A stretch of 64,000 nucleotides of DNA from JBLWXV01 sp048267245. Its GTDB lineage: Bacteria > Bdellovibrionota > Bacteriovoracia > Bacteriovoracales > Bacteriovoracaceae. The translations under genes were made by a program, and so were the position numbers. The stretch is taken from NCBI GenBank assembly GCA_048267245.1, contig JBLWXV010000001.1, positions 2,046,001 through 2,110,000 on the forward strand, in the 5' to 3' direction. Below the pieces are notes generated by a model that saw nothing but the letters and a program-made list of their open reading frames with translations, was not told the origin of the DNA and did no database searches. Shown in pieces: positions 52,485-61,214 of the stretch; position 1 is the first letter of the stretch, and each line of letters opens with the position of its first letter.

Positions 52485-53228
52485 TTAGGAGTCTAATTTT
52501 GCGGCACTAAAGACGCAAAAGGGAAGGAGTCGCTCCCACTTTGTTTGGTGAAAGACCGCAGATTTTTGCCACCAGCGAAGGTGCTCTAGCCACTTGTCGC
52601 AATGAGTATAGCCACTGCTCTCGGCCGTCTTAATAAAAACGTCGTGAAGCTTATTCATAAGTTTGGTTTCATCAAACTCATTTTGTCGCATTAGGTCGGG
52701 AAGCGCTCCATAATTTTTACTGCGAGAGCTGTCGGCAATTTGCTTGAGCCACGTCTCAAATTCCTCATTCTCTGCAGTGCTAAGTTTTGGGGTGGGCAAT
52801 CTCCACTTGATAGCGCGGGATTTGATTGTTGGTAGCACCTTGGCCGCACCAGAATTGATCATCATAATACATAGCCAAGCCGGTGTGTCTTCGAGATCTT
52901 TGAGCAGTCTATTGGCCACTCGATCACTTAGTCCTTCGCTCTTTTCAAAAATAATAAAGCGATAGTCTCCCACGTCTGGCCTGTGGGAGAAGAATGAGCG
53001 CCAAGCGTCTTCTTGAAGATCTTCGAGTTTATAGTTTTCACCTGACGGGGCGAGGATCAAAGAGTTTTGTTCGCGATTGGCCGCATTTGGATAGAGCTTG
53101 CTTAGAACTTCATCTTGAAGCCAGCTCTTTGTACTCTCCTGGTCGCCCTCAAAGAGAAAGAGATGCGGGAGCTTTTTAGCGCGAGCAAGCTCGAGAAGGC
53201 GACTGGCAAAGAAGTCCCAAGTGGCCAT
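52485..53228 (-). CDS. holB: DNA polymerase III delta'-like subunit
   Basis: The 247-residue product resembles the N-terminal part of clamp-loader delta': ARAKKLPHLFLFEGD aligns with the P-loop strand, YRFIIFEKSEGLSDRVANRLLKDLED with the Walker B region, and VLPTIKSRAIKW with the SRC motif. The P-loop (GxxGxGK) is lost and the arginine-finger Cys is replaced by Ala; delta' does not need ATP, so it may still function. It is much shorter than the usual 330 residues. I use the ATG at 53228 rather than the TTG at 53231. It is five bases after tmk and upstream of ricT, the conserved order that supports the name. Confidence 0.75.
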   Translation of the reverse strand: MATWDFFASRLLELARAKKLPHLFLFEGDQESTKSWLQDEVLSKLYPNAANREQNSLILAPSGENYKLEDLQEDAWRSFFSHRPDVGDYRFIIFEKSEGLSDRVANRLLKDLEDTPAWLCIMMINSGAAKVLPTIKSRAIKWRLPTPKLSTAENEEFETWLKQIADSSRSKNYGALPDLMRQNEFDETKLMNKLHDVFIKTAESSGYTHCDKWLEHLRWWQKSAVFHQTKWERLLPFCVFSAAKLDS

Positions 53229-53233
53229 CAACT

Positions 53234-53965
53234 CTATGCTCCCTCTTCTTCTGAGCTATTTCTCTCTTGATTATTTTGCTGTTCAAGCCATTTCTCTAGT
53301 TTTGAAATGAGTGTCGCCGTAACAGAGCTCGTGTCTTGTGAGCCATCAATTGTGACAATGCGATTTGAAAAGAGCTCGGCCGCGTGGTCATAGCCCGCGA
53401 CCAGGCGCTTGTAGAAGTCTGTACCCTTTCTCTCAAAGTAGTCCTTGGGAGCATTTCTCACCTTTTGACGGCGCTCAGAGAGTTCAGGGTCGATGCGCAG
53501 ATAGAAAGTGAGATGTGGAACCAGGTGTAGCGGAAAGGGTTTGTGAATATTGATCACAGTCTGCATCCCAATTTCTCTGCCAATTCCTTGGTAGGCAAGG
53601 GTGCTGTCGATATAGCGGTCAAGGATAATAATGGTTCCTGGTTTGCCGAGCTCTTTCATGACAACTTCTTCAAGAAGTTGAGCGCGTGATGAGGCAAAGA
53701 GATAGGCTTCTGCAATGGGTGATATGGCCGAGTGTGAATCAAGGATGGCCCCGCGCAACTTCTCGCCAAAAGCAGTGCCACCGGGCTCTCTTAAAACGTG
53801 GACTGTAAAACCACGCTCTTCTAGCCACTGTCTCGTTTTGATAATCTGTGTTGATTTGCCTGCGCCCTCGATACCTTCAAAGCTTAAAAAGTATGAGCCC
53901 GGGAAAGCTGGTGGGCGCAAAGTGCTTAGATCTTCAGTATTAACTGCAAATAATTCTTTTCTCAT
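53234..53965 (-). CDS. tmk: Thymidylate kinase
   Basis: This kinase phosphorylates dTMP to dTDP. Motifs are FLSFEGIEGAGKSTQ (P-loop near residue 35), LREPGGTAFGEKLR (DR/REPGGT motif) and IILDRYIDSTLAYQGIGR. The 243 residues include about 25 extra at the N-terminus before the first strand and an acidic C-terminal tail. A TTG at residue 16 could be an alternative start. On the mRNA an 8-base inverted repeat (TTCCTCAT/ATGAGGAA, 53965-53987) covers the ribosome-binding region of the ATG start and may reduce initiation. Confidence 0.92.
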   Translation of the reverse strand: MRKELFAVNTEDLSTLRPPAFPGSYFLSFEGIEGAGKSTQIIKTRQWLEERGFTVHVLREPGGTAFGEKLRGAILDSHSAISPIAEAYLFASSRAQLLEEVVMKELGKPGTIIILDRYIDSTLAYQGIGREIGMQTVINIHKPFPLHLVPHLTFYLRIDPELSERRQKVRNAPKDYFERKGTDFYKRLVAGYDHAAELFSNRIVTIDGSQDTSSVTATLISKLEKWLEQQNNQERNSSEEEGA

Positions 53966-54025
53966 TCCTCATTTATAGCATGAGGAATTCCTCCCGCCAG
54001 GGGTTTTTTTAACACAAAATAATTT

Positions 54026-55417
54026 CTAATAGTCTTCAGATTCGTAATACTCTTCAACCGGAGCATCCGCGGCCTGACCCTCAAAACCTTGGTCTGCATC
54101 AATTGCGTCATCCACCCATGTTTTGCCACGCGAAACGCTGGCCGGCTTTCTCGCAGGCGCTGAATCAAATTCTTGGCCTGAGAGCTCTTCGGGATAGGGT
54201 TCATCAGCGAGAGACTCTTCTACTGGAGAGAGTTCTGGGTCGAAAGTTTCTTTTGAGACCTGAGAGCGAACTGGATCTTGTTCTAGTGGGCCACTGCCAT
54301 CATCGTAGCTATAGCCTTCCTCTTCAATGAGCGCGTTGTCTTGGAGCGCTTTTTTAAATGAATTTGATTCTCTAAATGATGGACCTCCACCTAGAGGAGT
54401 GACCTTTCTCTTCGTTAGATCGAGGGCGCGATCGACTTGCTTGGCCGGAATTTTTTCTATGGGAGTGAGAGTTGTAGGAAGTTTTTGTGTCGGCACTGCC
54501 TTTATATCCGCTGGAATCTCATCATCTGCTGGGCCATCAAAATTTGCTGGTGTTCTCGATATTCCTACACTCTCGCTTGGAGTTTGCCAGGTGAGACCCA
54601 TGTAGAGAATACCAATGACTGAAACTGCAAACATCATCGCATAGAGATACGCACTAACAGCATTGGTCGTAGTGTCTTCTAGCTTGGCCTGAATCTCTTG
54701 TGTTGAATCTTCATCAGACTTTTGTCTCTTCATCTGAGAAGGATTCCAAGCGAGCACTTTGCCAGTTTTCACTGCGCCTACATAAGCGAGATTGGCCATC
54801 GCTTCTGCGTCTTCAGCGACTTCAGTCTTGGCCTTAAAGTCCTTTAAGACTTCAATATTTCCAAGCGTTAGAAAGTCTTCATTGGGTCTTTGTGGAAGCG
54901 TTGTTGTCATTAGGCTTCGACGATCAAATTCGTCCCACTCGTAGAGCTTTCCAAAGGTTAAACCGCCATCAACACTGATGAGATCTGTGGCCAGGAGTTC
55001 CTTTTGTGAGGAGAGTTCTCTTAGTTCTTCGTAGCTTATTGGGCCAAACTTTGACCCGTCTCTTAAGACGTAGAATGAATTTTCATCCATCGACTCAAGA
55101 CTTCCGGTACTCATAAGTTGAGGGCGTCTTCTTTGAAAGAATGGAGCACTCGCTAGCGGTGTCCATGGACCAACTCCTTGCCAGTCATCACTTGCATTGC
55201 AAACGAGTAGTTCAGTGAGGATTTCTTCTTCACTTTCAAGTTCTACTTTTAATTCGCTCTTTTCAAAGGGGCCAATTAAGTCGTCTGAGTTTTGATTTTT
55301 AAGGTAGACCAGATCATTGATCTCTAATGAGCGAAGCTGCTGCTCCGTTGGATCGACAATGAGTTTTTCTAGCTCTGTGGCCAGCAATTCCCAATTTACA
55401 TTTACTTGTTCGCTCAT
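54026..55417 (-). CDS. GYF_2-domain membrane protein
   Basis: The 463-residue protein has two tandem GYF_2-like segments. The first is about residues 30-105 (LVYLKNQNSDDLIGPFEKSE). The second is about 115-170 (FYVLRDGSKFGPISYEELRE), where the GPxSxEEL pattern is clear. GYF domains bind proline-rich peptides. A single membrane helix lies near residues 253-275 (YLYAMMFAVSVIGILYMGL). The rest is an acidic, proline-rich and disordered region. So the GYF part is probably cytoplasmic and the tail outside. GGGAG precedes the ATG. It heads the tmk-holB-ricT-sbcDC run. Confidence 0.78.
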   Translation of the reverse strand: MSEQVNVNWELLATELEKLIVDPTEQQLRSLEINDLVYLKNQNSDDLIGPFEKSELKVELESEEEILTELLVCNASDDWQGVGPWTPLASAPFFQRRRPQLMSTGSLESMDENSFYVLRDGSKFGPISYEELRELSSQKELLATDLISVDGGLTFGKLYEWDEFDRRSLMTTTLPQRPNEDFLTLGNIEVLKDFKAKTEVAEDAEAMANLAYVGAVKTGKVLAWNPSQMKRQKSDEDSTQEIQAKLEDTTTNAVSAYLYAMMFAVSVIGILYMGLTWQTPSESVGISRTPANFDGPADDEIPADIKAVPTQKLPTTLTPIEKIPAKQVDRALDLTKRKVTPLGGGPSFRESNSFKKALQDNALIEEEGYSYDDGSGPLEQDPVRSQVSKETFDPELSPVEESLADEPYPEELSGQEFDSAPARKPASVSRGKTWVDDAIDADQGFEGQAADAPVEEYYESEDY

Positions 55418-55523
55418 AGAAGACTCCCGTAGCCTTGTTACCTAGGACTTATCGGGCATTTCGGAGGCGATTTGAGGCCTTTGATGGAGAATTCTCGCGG
55501 GGAGGATAAGTTTTCTGCTCAAA

Positions 55524-55556
55524 ATAAAAAGGCGGACTATATAAGTCCGCCTTTAT
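55524..55556 (-). terminator. Terminator of the barrel protein gene
   Basis: Stem AAAGGCGGACT/AGTCCGCCTTT (with arms ending near 55528 and 55553) is followed on the minus strand by TTTTTATTTT. It begins about 30 bases after the barrel gene stop at 55583. Confidence 0.85.
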
Positions 55557-55582
55557 TCTAAAAACTTCGTGATTTAGGCAAA

Positions 55583-56455
55583 TTAGAAGACAGTAAGACT
55601 CATGTTAAAGCCATAAGTAAGCTGTCTGCTGAAGTCTTCATAGATAAGGTTGCCGTCGTGCTCTTGCATGACGTAACCAGTCGTATAAACACCAGCATAG
55701 ATTTGTGGGTGAAGTTGGTAGCCAAGCTCAAGAGAAGCGATCATGTCTCCGCCTTCTTGCTTAGAATCACCTTTGTTATTGTAGTGGGCCCATTCCTGAA
55801 GAAAGCTCACTGAAAGCTTGTCTGTAAAGTTATAAGCTTGAGTTGTAATGAGGTAGTTGTAACCAGTTGAGCGACCTTCGAGCTCAGACTTTCCGCTCTT
55901 AGCTACGTTAAAGGCTTGGTGGTATTTGGCGCTTAGGTAGAGACCGCTGTCAAATGAACGGCTAACAGCGATTGCAGGGCGGATCATGCCGTTGTTGTTA
56001 CCAGCGGCGCGACGTGAGTAAGTAGGGTAGTAGCGAGCGTACATCTCAGCGTAGACGCCAACGCCAGCATCGGCTTGGTTAAGAAGAGTGCGCTTGTAAG
56101 TTACATAGGCACGGTACCACTCTTGTGAACCAGCTTTATTTTGTGGATCGTCTGTGCGGTAGTAGATAGTTCCTGAGAGGCTATCTTTATCAGTAATTTT
56201 TCCAGAAACTGTTGCAAGGTGGAAAGTTGAGTAGCCGTCATAGACGTAGCTATCATTTTCAAGAGTCTTCATAGACTCAATACCTGAAAGAAGGCTTAGG
56301 TGAACTGGGCCATTTTTTAGCTTGTTATAAAAGTCGGCAATTGTTGCTGAACTCGTTGCTGTTTCAGAAGGAGCAGTGACTGCTTCTGACTGGGCCATAA
56401 CGTTTGAACTCAAAACTGCGGCGAACAGTCCGAGTGCTAAAATTTTCTTGTTCAT
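55583..56455 (-). CDS. Outer-membrane porin-like barrel
   Basis: The frame opens at 56527; ATG at 56455 is preferred because it starts a signal peptide (MNKKILALGLFAAVLSSNVMAQ) after AAGGGAGAG. The 290-residue product shows repeated amphipathic beta strands (DSLSGTIYYRTDDPQ, ADAGVGVYAEMYARYY, GLYLSAKYHQAFN, KLSVSFLQEWAHY) and ends in an aromatic residue (NMSLTVF), the typical C-terminal signature of an outer-membrane barrel. The specific substrate is unknown. It stands alone between its own promoter and terminator. Confidence 0.82.
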   Translation of the reverse strand: MNKKILALGLFAAVLSSNVMAQSEAVTAPSETATSSATIADFYNKLKNGPVHLSLLSGIESMKTLENDSYVYDGYSTFHLATVSGKITDKDSLSGTIYYRTDDPQNKAGSQEWYRAYVTYKRTLLNQADAGVGVYAEMYARYYPTYSRRAAGNNNGMIRPAIAVSRSFDSGLYLSAKYHQAFNVAKSGKSELEGRSTGYNYLITTQAYNFTDKLSVSFLQEWAHYNNKGDSKQEGGDMIASLELGYQLHPQIYAGVYTTGYVMQEHDGNLIYEDFSRQLTYGFNMSLTVF

Positions 56456-56781
56456 CTTCTTCTCTCCCTTGTGTGTAATGCCGATTACAAAGTTTTTTAG
56501 TTGGTTTTTGTGTCGTTGTATAAGCAAAATTCAATTTCTTAGCGCAAGGGATATTATTTGGTTACTTAATTTTTATAGCTACTTTGGTCTATAAATCTAA
56601 GCCGGCCCAAATCATATCTTTTGACGCTCGAGTGAAAATCTCTTAATTTTGTTAGGAATTCAACAAGAAAGAGTGGCAGAGTTAAAATTCCTTGGGAAAT
56701 GTAAGAATATGTCAAAATTAGTTCACAATCTTTACCTTTGCCTTAAGAAAGGAATAAGTTGTCAGGTCAGAGTGTGACATT
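56456..56781. other. AT-rich divergent intergenic region
   Basis: This 326-base space separates the barrel gene (minus) and the WaaA-like gene (plus). It contains the predicted minus promoter below. No convincing small ORF with a ribosome-binding site was found; the plus-strand ORF running through it lacks one. Confidence 0.6.
56518..56547 (-). promoter_or_regulatory. Predicted promoter of the barrel gene
   Basis: On the minus strand TTGCGC (56547-56542) and TTATAC (56523-56518) are separated by 18 bases, giving a leader of about 55 bases. Confidence 0.4.
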
Positions 56782-58095
56782 ATGGCACCAAAAATAGTTA
56801 GACGCAGTGCTATGAAGACCTTCACCTTGCTGGTCCTCCTTCAGTTTATCAGGCTCTTCTTGCTTGCCCCATTACTGCGCTTCGTGATGAAATCTCGGGT
56901 CAATTTTGAGCGTCAAAACCGGCCTTCACCTGAGAATTTTCAGGCGGTGGCCCTCTTTGAGATCAGTTCCCAAGGAGAGTGGGAGCAGGTCGCCCCGCTA
57001 GTGAGAGAGCTATTAAATGAGGGAGGCGCCGTCGATATTCTCTATGCTAGCCCTTCAGTTGAAGCTGAAATGCAGGGGCTGGAAAAGCGCTCTCAAGGCT
57101 ACATTAGAACCAAGCGCCTTGAGCTTCTCACTGATGGCAAAAGCGAATCAATCCTCAAGTGGTCAAGTGCTCCGGTCGTTTTTCTCTGTCGCTACGACTT
57201 CTATCCCGAGCTTCTCCTACTTGCACGAGAGAGAAAGTTGGTGCTCCTCAATGCCACTCTTAAAAATAAGGCCTATTTGCTGGCGCGTTTTATTTACCGC
57301 CCAGTTCTCGAGCTCTTTGATCTCATCGTCTGGAGTAGTGAGTTGGAGCTAGAGCGCGCCCGAAGTATCGGACTCTGTAGAGATGTAGAGCAGATGATTG
57401 GCGATCTTCGTCCACTTACGATTATCGATCGTCAAAAGTGCGCTCCCACTCAGTTTGACAACCTAGGACTTGGCCAACTAAGAAAGCTATTTGAAAGACT
57501 CGATCGCGAACACAATGTGCTCTTGGGTTCAGGATGGCCTAGCGACTTTGAGTATCTCGCTAAAAGTGAGATGTTCACTCAGCTCGTTCGCACCAAGGCC
57601 CTGCGCCTTTGGATTGCCCCTCACAAGATTGGGCGCGCCGCTGAGTTATTATGGCGCGAGTTAATAACAGATCTGATGGGCGCAGACCTCAAAGTCGTGG
57701 CCATCGGGCCTCACCTGGGTGAAGTGAGTGAGAGTCTCATTAATGACGCTCATCTGGTGGTCAATCTCTACCCGCGCATTCTCTGTGAGAGTTATGTGTA
57801 CTTTTCCAAGGTGATTGTAGGGGGCGGCTTTGAGCGCTCGGCCCACTCTATAAGTGAGCCCTTCTATAGTGGGGCCTTTATTGGAGTAGGTCCTAAAACT
57901 CATCGCAGTACTGAGTTTGATGAAGTTCAAGTGTCGGCACCCGGACGTATCGTGCGCTTTGAAAATATCGCAGATCTTCAACATTTTCTCGCCCATAACT
58001 TGCCTAATAGCTATGCTCCCTGTCAGGATAGAGAGAGTAATCTCGTCAAACTAAGGAAGGATCTCTGCTCACTCGCAATGTCGACACCGCAGTAA
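56782..58095 (+). CDS. WaaA (Kdo transferase)-like glycosyltransferase
   Basis: The 437-residue protein has an N-terminal membrane anchor (FTLLVLLQFIRLFLLAPLL). It follows the Kdo-transferase fold: SSQGEWEQVAPLVRELLNEGG near residue 60 corresponds to the SxGExxxxxPL segment with the catalytic Glu, then DLIVWSSELELERARSIG, VLLGSGWPSDFEYL, LRLWIAPHKIGRAAEL, and the late VIVGGGFERSAHSISEPFYSG matching the GG-HN-EP motif. The Arg and loop details differ from WaaA, so this may be a paralogue acting on another lipid. No strong binding site precedes the ATG; an ATG at 56812 is an alternative. It is followed by the FAD-protein gene with an overlap. Confidence 0.75.
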   Translation: MAPKIVRRSAMKTFTLLVLLQFIRLFLLAPLLRFVMKSRVNFERQNRPSPENFQAVALFEISSQGEWEQVAPLVRELLNEGGAVDILYASPSVEAEMQGLEKRSQGYIRTKRLELLTDGKSESILKWSSAPVVFLCRYDFYPELLLLARERKLVLLNATLKNKAYLLARFIYRPVLELFDLIVWSSELELERARSIGLCRDVEQMIGDLRPLTIIDRQKCAPTQFDNLGLGQLRKLFERLDREHNVLLGSGWPSDFEYLAKSEMFTQLVRTKALRLWIAPHKIGRAAELLWRELITDLMGADLKVVAIGPHLGEVSESLINDAHLVVNLYPRILCESYVYFSKVIVGGGFERSAHSISEPFYSGAFIGVGPKTHRSTEFDEVQVSAPGRIVRFENIADLQHFLAHNLPNSYAPCQDRESNLVKLRKDLCSLAMSTPQ

Positions 58096-59468
58096 TTGGC
58101 GGCAGCTATATTTCTTATCTCTTCGCCCTCAGGCTTAAGGCCGACGGGCTTTCGGTGGCCGTGCTCGAAGATGAGCGCTTGGGCTTTGGCCCTTTTTATA
58201 GCGAGTGTATTTGGGGCCTTGAGAGAAGCTTTCTACTTCATTGGGCCGGGGCCAATAATATTCCTTCACTGCTTTCGATCGATAAATTTCTAAGTCCCAA
58301 GCCATGGACACTTCTTTGGGAGAGTCGCCGCCTAAGACTTGGGAGATCGCCCCATCAGAATTTCTTAGAAATCATTAGAAAGGTTCCCATGCTCTTTGGT
58401 GCGGGAAGTGGGTCTCACTCACCGGCCAAGCTCTACGAAAATATTATGAGTGAGGCCGGCGGCGCTCAAGGCTTTAACGACTCCTTTAAAAGCGCTGTCG
58501 AGCGCCTAGGGCACTCTCTCTTTAGCTATGGAAATCTCGCCACACTCGATGATGAGGCGCTGCTCTCACACACACCCCAATTTCTTCGCACCCTTTATCA
58601 CTCTTTTCTAAGCGCTATGACCAAAGAGGGAGAGGGTGGCCCAGATTGGCAACAAAAGACTCTGCTCTACTTGTGCCGGGCCCTCTTTCACCAGAAATTT
58701 ACACTGAGTGCCTCTCGAGTAGAACTCTTCTTGCTCTTTATTGGACTTCTCTGCGAGCACTATGAACTCGATGCGAATTCACTCTCTCTTGAGTTAAAGC
58801 ATCACTATCAAAAGCAGGGTGGCCAAACTCGCCAAACCCAAGTCACCTCCGTCAAGAAGGAGGCGCGCGCCCCATGGTGTCTTGAACTCTCTACTTTTGA
58901 GGGTTGGATTCTTCCGAGTAAAATCTTTCTCTTTGCTGGTGACCTCAGACACTATCCAATGAGAGTGAAGACTGAAAAGGAACTCTCAATTGGTATCGAA
59001 TTCAAGTGGCAGCTGCGCTATCCACTTGAGAGCTCTCTTACGGGAGAGCGAATTATCTCTTCAAAGATCTCGCGCATGGGCACCAACTTTCCGCTTTGGT
59101 TTGGAGAGTTTAAAGAGAGAGAAATTACGATTTGCACCTTCACCTCCCTAGGAAAGGGGACAAAGCTCGATTTCGTCTTAACTTATCTGAGAGAGGCCTT
59201 AATTGAAGATCTTCGACCGCTTTGTGGTGAATTGGGCCCACTCATTGAGCGCGAGCAGGTAAGAGAACTACCTGAAATTTGGTCAACTGCAACTGAAAAA
59301 GATAGAGATACGCTAGGCGTGGGACGTCCTAGGCTTTCAATTTTCTCCGGTCCAGGTGGCGGAAATTCACTTAAGGGAATTACCTACTTTGGCCCAATTG
59401 CAGAGGCCGGTCCGGGACTTCTCTCTACATTGATGGATATGAGAGACCCTAGGCCCTATCTCTTTTAA
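58065..59468 (+). CDS. FAD-dependent oxidoreductase-like protein with CTG start
   Basis: The first ATG/GTG/TTG in this frame is GTG at 58155, but the 30 codons before it encode an intact dinucleotide-binding beta-alpha-beta unit (DTAVIGGSYISYLFALRLKA then GLSVAVLEDE). The only plausible start between the upstream stop (58038-58040) and this motif is CTG at 58065, four bases after AAGGAAGG. This gives 467 residues and a 31-base overlap with the WaaA-like gene. The remainder has GSGSHSPAKLYE, a helical middle and a GPGGGNSL segment near the C-terminus, but no family-specific motif I recognise. Start, not function, is the point of interest. Confidence 0.68.
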   Translation: MLTRNVDTAVIGGSYISYLFALRLKADGLSVAVLEDERLGFGPFYSECIWGLERSFLLHWAGANNIPSLLSIDKFLSPKPWTLLWESRRLRLGRSPHQNFLEIIRKVPMLFGAGSGSHSPAKLYENIMSEAGGAQGFNDSFKSAVERLGHSLFSYGNLATLDDEALLSHTPQFLRTLYHSFLSAMTKEGEGGPDWQQKTLLYLCRALFHQKFTLSASRVELFLLFIGLLCEHYELDANSLSLELKHHYQKQGGQTRQTQVTSVKKEARAPWCLELSTFEGWILPSKIFLFAGDLRHYPMRVKTEKELSIGIEFKWQLRYPLESSLTGERIISSKISRMGTNFPLWFGEFKEREITICTFTSLGKGTKLDFVLTYLREALIEDLRPLCGELGPLIEREQVRELPEIWSTATEKDRDTLGVGRPRLSIFSGPGGGNSLKGITYFGPIAEAGPGLLSTLMDMRDPRPYLF

Positions 59469-59540
59469 GCGCCCAAACCCTCGTATATTGGAGCTTTTTG
59501 CGCCCTTTAAGCCCCTTTAAGACCAGGGTAAAATAGTTTT

Positions 59541-59762
59541 ATGAAGAAAGTCTTCTCCTCACAACTTGGCCAAACCTCAGTTGAATACATCCTAATGTTG
59601 GTGGTGGTAGTTGCCCTCATGTTTAGTGTGATGGGGATGGTAAAGAACTTTCTGGTCACCGAGAGCGGTGAGTGTACGCCCACTGACGAGGCCCTAGTCT
59701 GTAAGATTCAGCAATCTTTTGGCGCTAATGGGAATTTTCGCTTCTTCACTCTCATGCGCTAG
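59541..59762 (+). CDS. Prepilin-like small protein (Flp/class III signal)
   Basis: The 73-residue protein has a short charged leader, then GQTSVEYILMLVVVVALMFSVMGMV, read here as GQTSVEY plus a 17-residue hydrophobic helix. The G-Q-x-S-x-EY pattern with a Glu at +5/+6 is typical of Flp/TadE-type or class III prepilins cleaved before the Gln. The mature part has two cysteines (GECTPTDEALVCK) as in a disulfide loop. No pilus assembly genes are nearby. The ribosome-binding site is weak. A TAAAAT at 59529-59534 lies seven bases before the ATG, so the transcript may be nearly leaderless. Confidence 0.75.
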   Translation: MKKVFSSQLGQTSVEYILMLVVVVALMFSVMGMVKNFLVTESGECTPTDEALVCKIQQSFGANGNFRFFTLMR

Positions 59763-59805
59763 GTCACGCTAAAGCATTGTAATTACTACATTCTGCCAGT
59801 CGTTC

Positions 59806-59834
59806 TTGTAAATTATTCACAGCGTCATTAATCT
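59806..59834 (+). promoter_or_regulatory. Predicted promoter of the barrel protein at 59983
   Basis: TTGTAA (59806-59811) and TAATCT (59829-59834) are separated by 17 bases, giving a leader of about 140 bases. No other element was identified in the leader. Confidence 0.4.
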
Positions 59835-59982
59835 TGGTGCGTCGCACATTATCTCCTGATATAAAGCCCTCGATCTTTATTAGTAGTTTAAGACCCTTTG
59901 TTCTTAACTCTTAGGCTTCGAGCTCTGAATGCACAGACCTCATAAGCAAAATAGGAGTGGAACATCCGAGAAGGAGATTTTT

Positions 59983-61035
59983 ATGAAAGCATCTTTAAAC
60001 ACCAAAATCATACTAGGGATTTTGCTCTCTAGCATGGTGATGAGCGCGAGCGCTCAAGACGATCTTTTGATGGAGACTGGCGCTGTGCTGGAATCTGATC
60101 AAATCGACATCGACGGAAGTTTCAACCGTCCCTCAGCTGCGGATCGCATGGCCAAAATGCGCCAGACGCTTGAGAAGCAAAATGAAAATATGATGAGAAA
60201 GAAGATTGAGGACATTCGCGTTCAGCAAGAACAAGAAATGACCAACAAACTTCGCAAGGCCTTCCAAGGCGGACTTGCAGCGATTGATGACAATCAGCAA
60301 GTCGATCAGGTGCAAACCATTCAAGCGGCGCCACAAAAAGTGGAAGCCCAAGTGATCACACCTGTTGATACTAAGAGTAATAAAGTAACTCCATTCTTTG
60401 GCGTGGCCACTTACACAGGTGACAACGTTGACTTTGAAAGTAACTTGAACCTCGGTCTCTCGCTTGAGTCTGAAGTTTCAAAGCACTTTAGTGTGGGTGT
60501 TAACTTTACTTACTCGACTATGGATATTACGGATACGGCCAATACGTATGTAACGAATTACAATCCGTACAACTACTATAGCCCATACTACAATACTGGT
60601 TACAACAACACGTTTGGCCAGGGTAGAGAGATGAGCTATAAGCGCATGGGTCTTGAAGTGAACTCTAAGTTCTTCATCACGGCCGACACTAAGATCCGTC
60701 CATTCGTGGGCCTAGGTCTTGGTTATAACCGCGCTAGTCTTAAGTACAATGACGACGGTAACGGTTACAACTACAATGGCGTGAACTTTGGTGATGAAGA
60801 GTACAACTCAAGCTTCATCACTGGTTCAGCGGCGATTGGTGCTGAAGTGAACTTCAGCGAGACAATCGGTGCTACAGTTGACGTGCGTTATGCCAAGGGT
60901 CTTTCAACTGGGATTAGCAGTGAGTCTACTGCCAGCAATCAAAACCCAGATCAAAGACGCCTTGAGAATGTGGGCACTGCCATTGAAGAAGCTGACCAAG
61001 TTTCGCTCAATGCTGGTCTGATCATTCGCTTCTAA
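59983..61035 (+). CDS. Outer-membrane beta-barrel protein
   Basis: The frame opens at 59929; ATG at 59983 follows AAGGAG by eight bases and starts a signal peptide (ASLNTKIILGILLSSMVMSASAQ). The 350-residue product has a helical, charged region after the signal (residues about 45-100, MAKMRQTLEKQNENMMRKKI). A C-terminal barrel with strands such as VGVNFTYSTMDITDT, PFVGLGLGYNRASLKY, GSAAIGAEVNFSETIGATVDV and a final SLNAGLIIRF follows; the terminal Phe is a barrel-assembly signal. A Tyr/Asn-rich loop (NYNPYNYYSPYYN) lies in the middle. Function unknown; it may bridge the envelope through the helical part. Confidence 0.82.
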   Translation: MKASLNTKIILGILLSSMVMSASAQDDLLMETGAVLESDQIDIDGSFNRPSAADRMAKMRQTLEKQNENMMRKKIEDIRVQQEQEMTNKLRKAFQGGLAAIDDNQQVDQVQTIQAAPQKVEAQVITPVDTKSNKVTPFFGVATYTGDNVDFESNLNLGLSLESEVSKHFSVGVNFTYSTMDITDTANTYVTNYNPYNYYSPYYNTGYNNTFGQGREMSYKRMGLEVNSKFFITADTKIRPFVGLGLGYNRASLKYNDDGNGYNYNGVNFGDEEYNSSFITGSAAIGAEVNFSETIGATVDVRYAKGLSTGISSESTASNQNPDQRRLENVGTAIEEADQVSLNAGLIIRF

Positions 61036-61091
61036 TTGCTACTGCTAACCCAAGTGCGAAAGTGCTTGGGTCTCTTCTCGGATAAAGAAGT

Positions 61092-61124
61092 TGGGAAGGG
61101 CGCGAGTCCTTCCCACTTTTTTTT
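61092..61124 (+). terminator. Terminator after the barrel gene
   Basis: Stem TGGGAAGG/CCTTCCCA (61092-61099 with 61108-61115) is followed by eight T (61117-61124). A second hairpin with a GAAA loop (ACCCAAG and CTTGGGT) lies just upstream. Confidence 0.85.
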
Positions 61125-61214
61125 GACCTAACTCTCATCTTGATTATTCTGACTCTTTTGATCCAGTAAAAAACTCTTAGACTCTGCTTTAAATCCGACT
61201 AGAAGGGCCTTAAA

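Noticed and set aside
56376..56594. 72-residue plus-strand ORF crossing the barrel gene start
   Set aside because: No ribosome-binding site, and it overlaps the signal peptide region of a supported gene.
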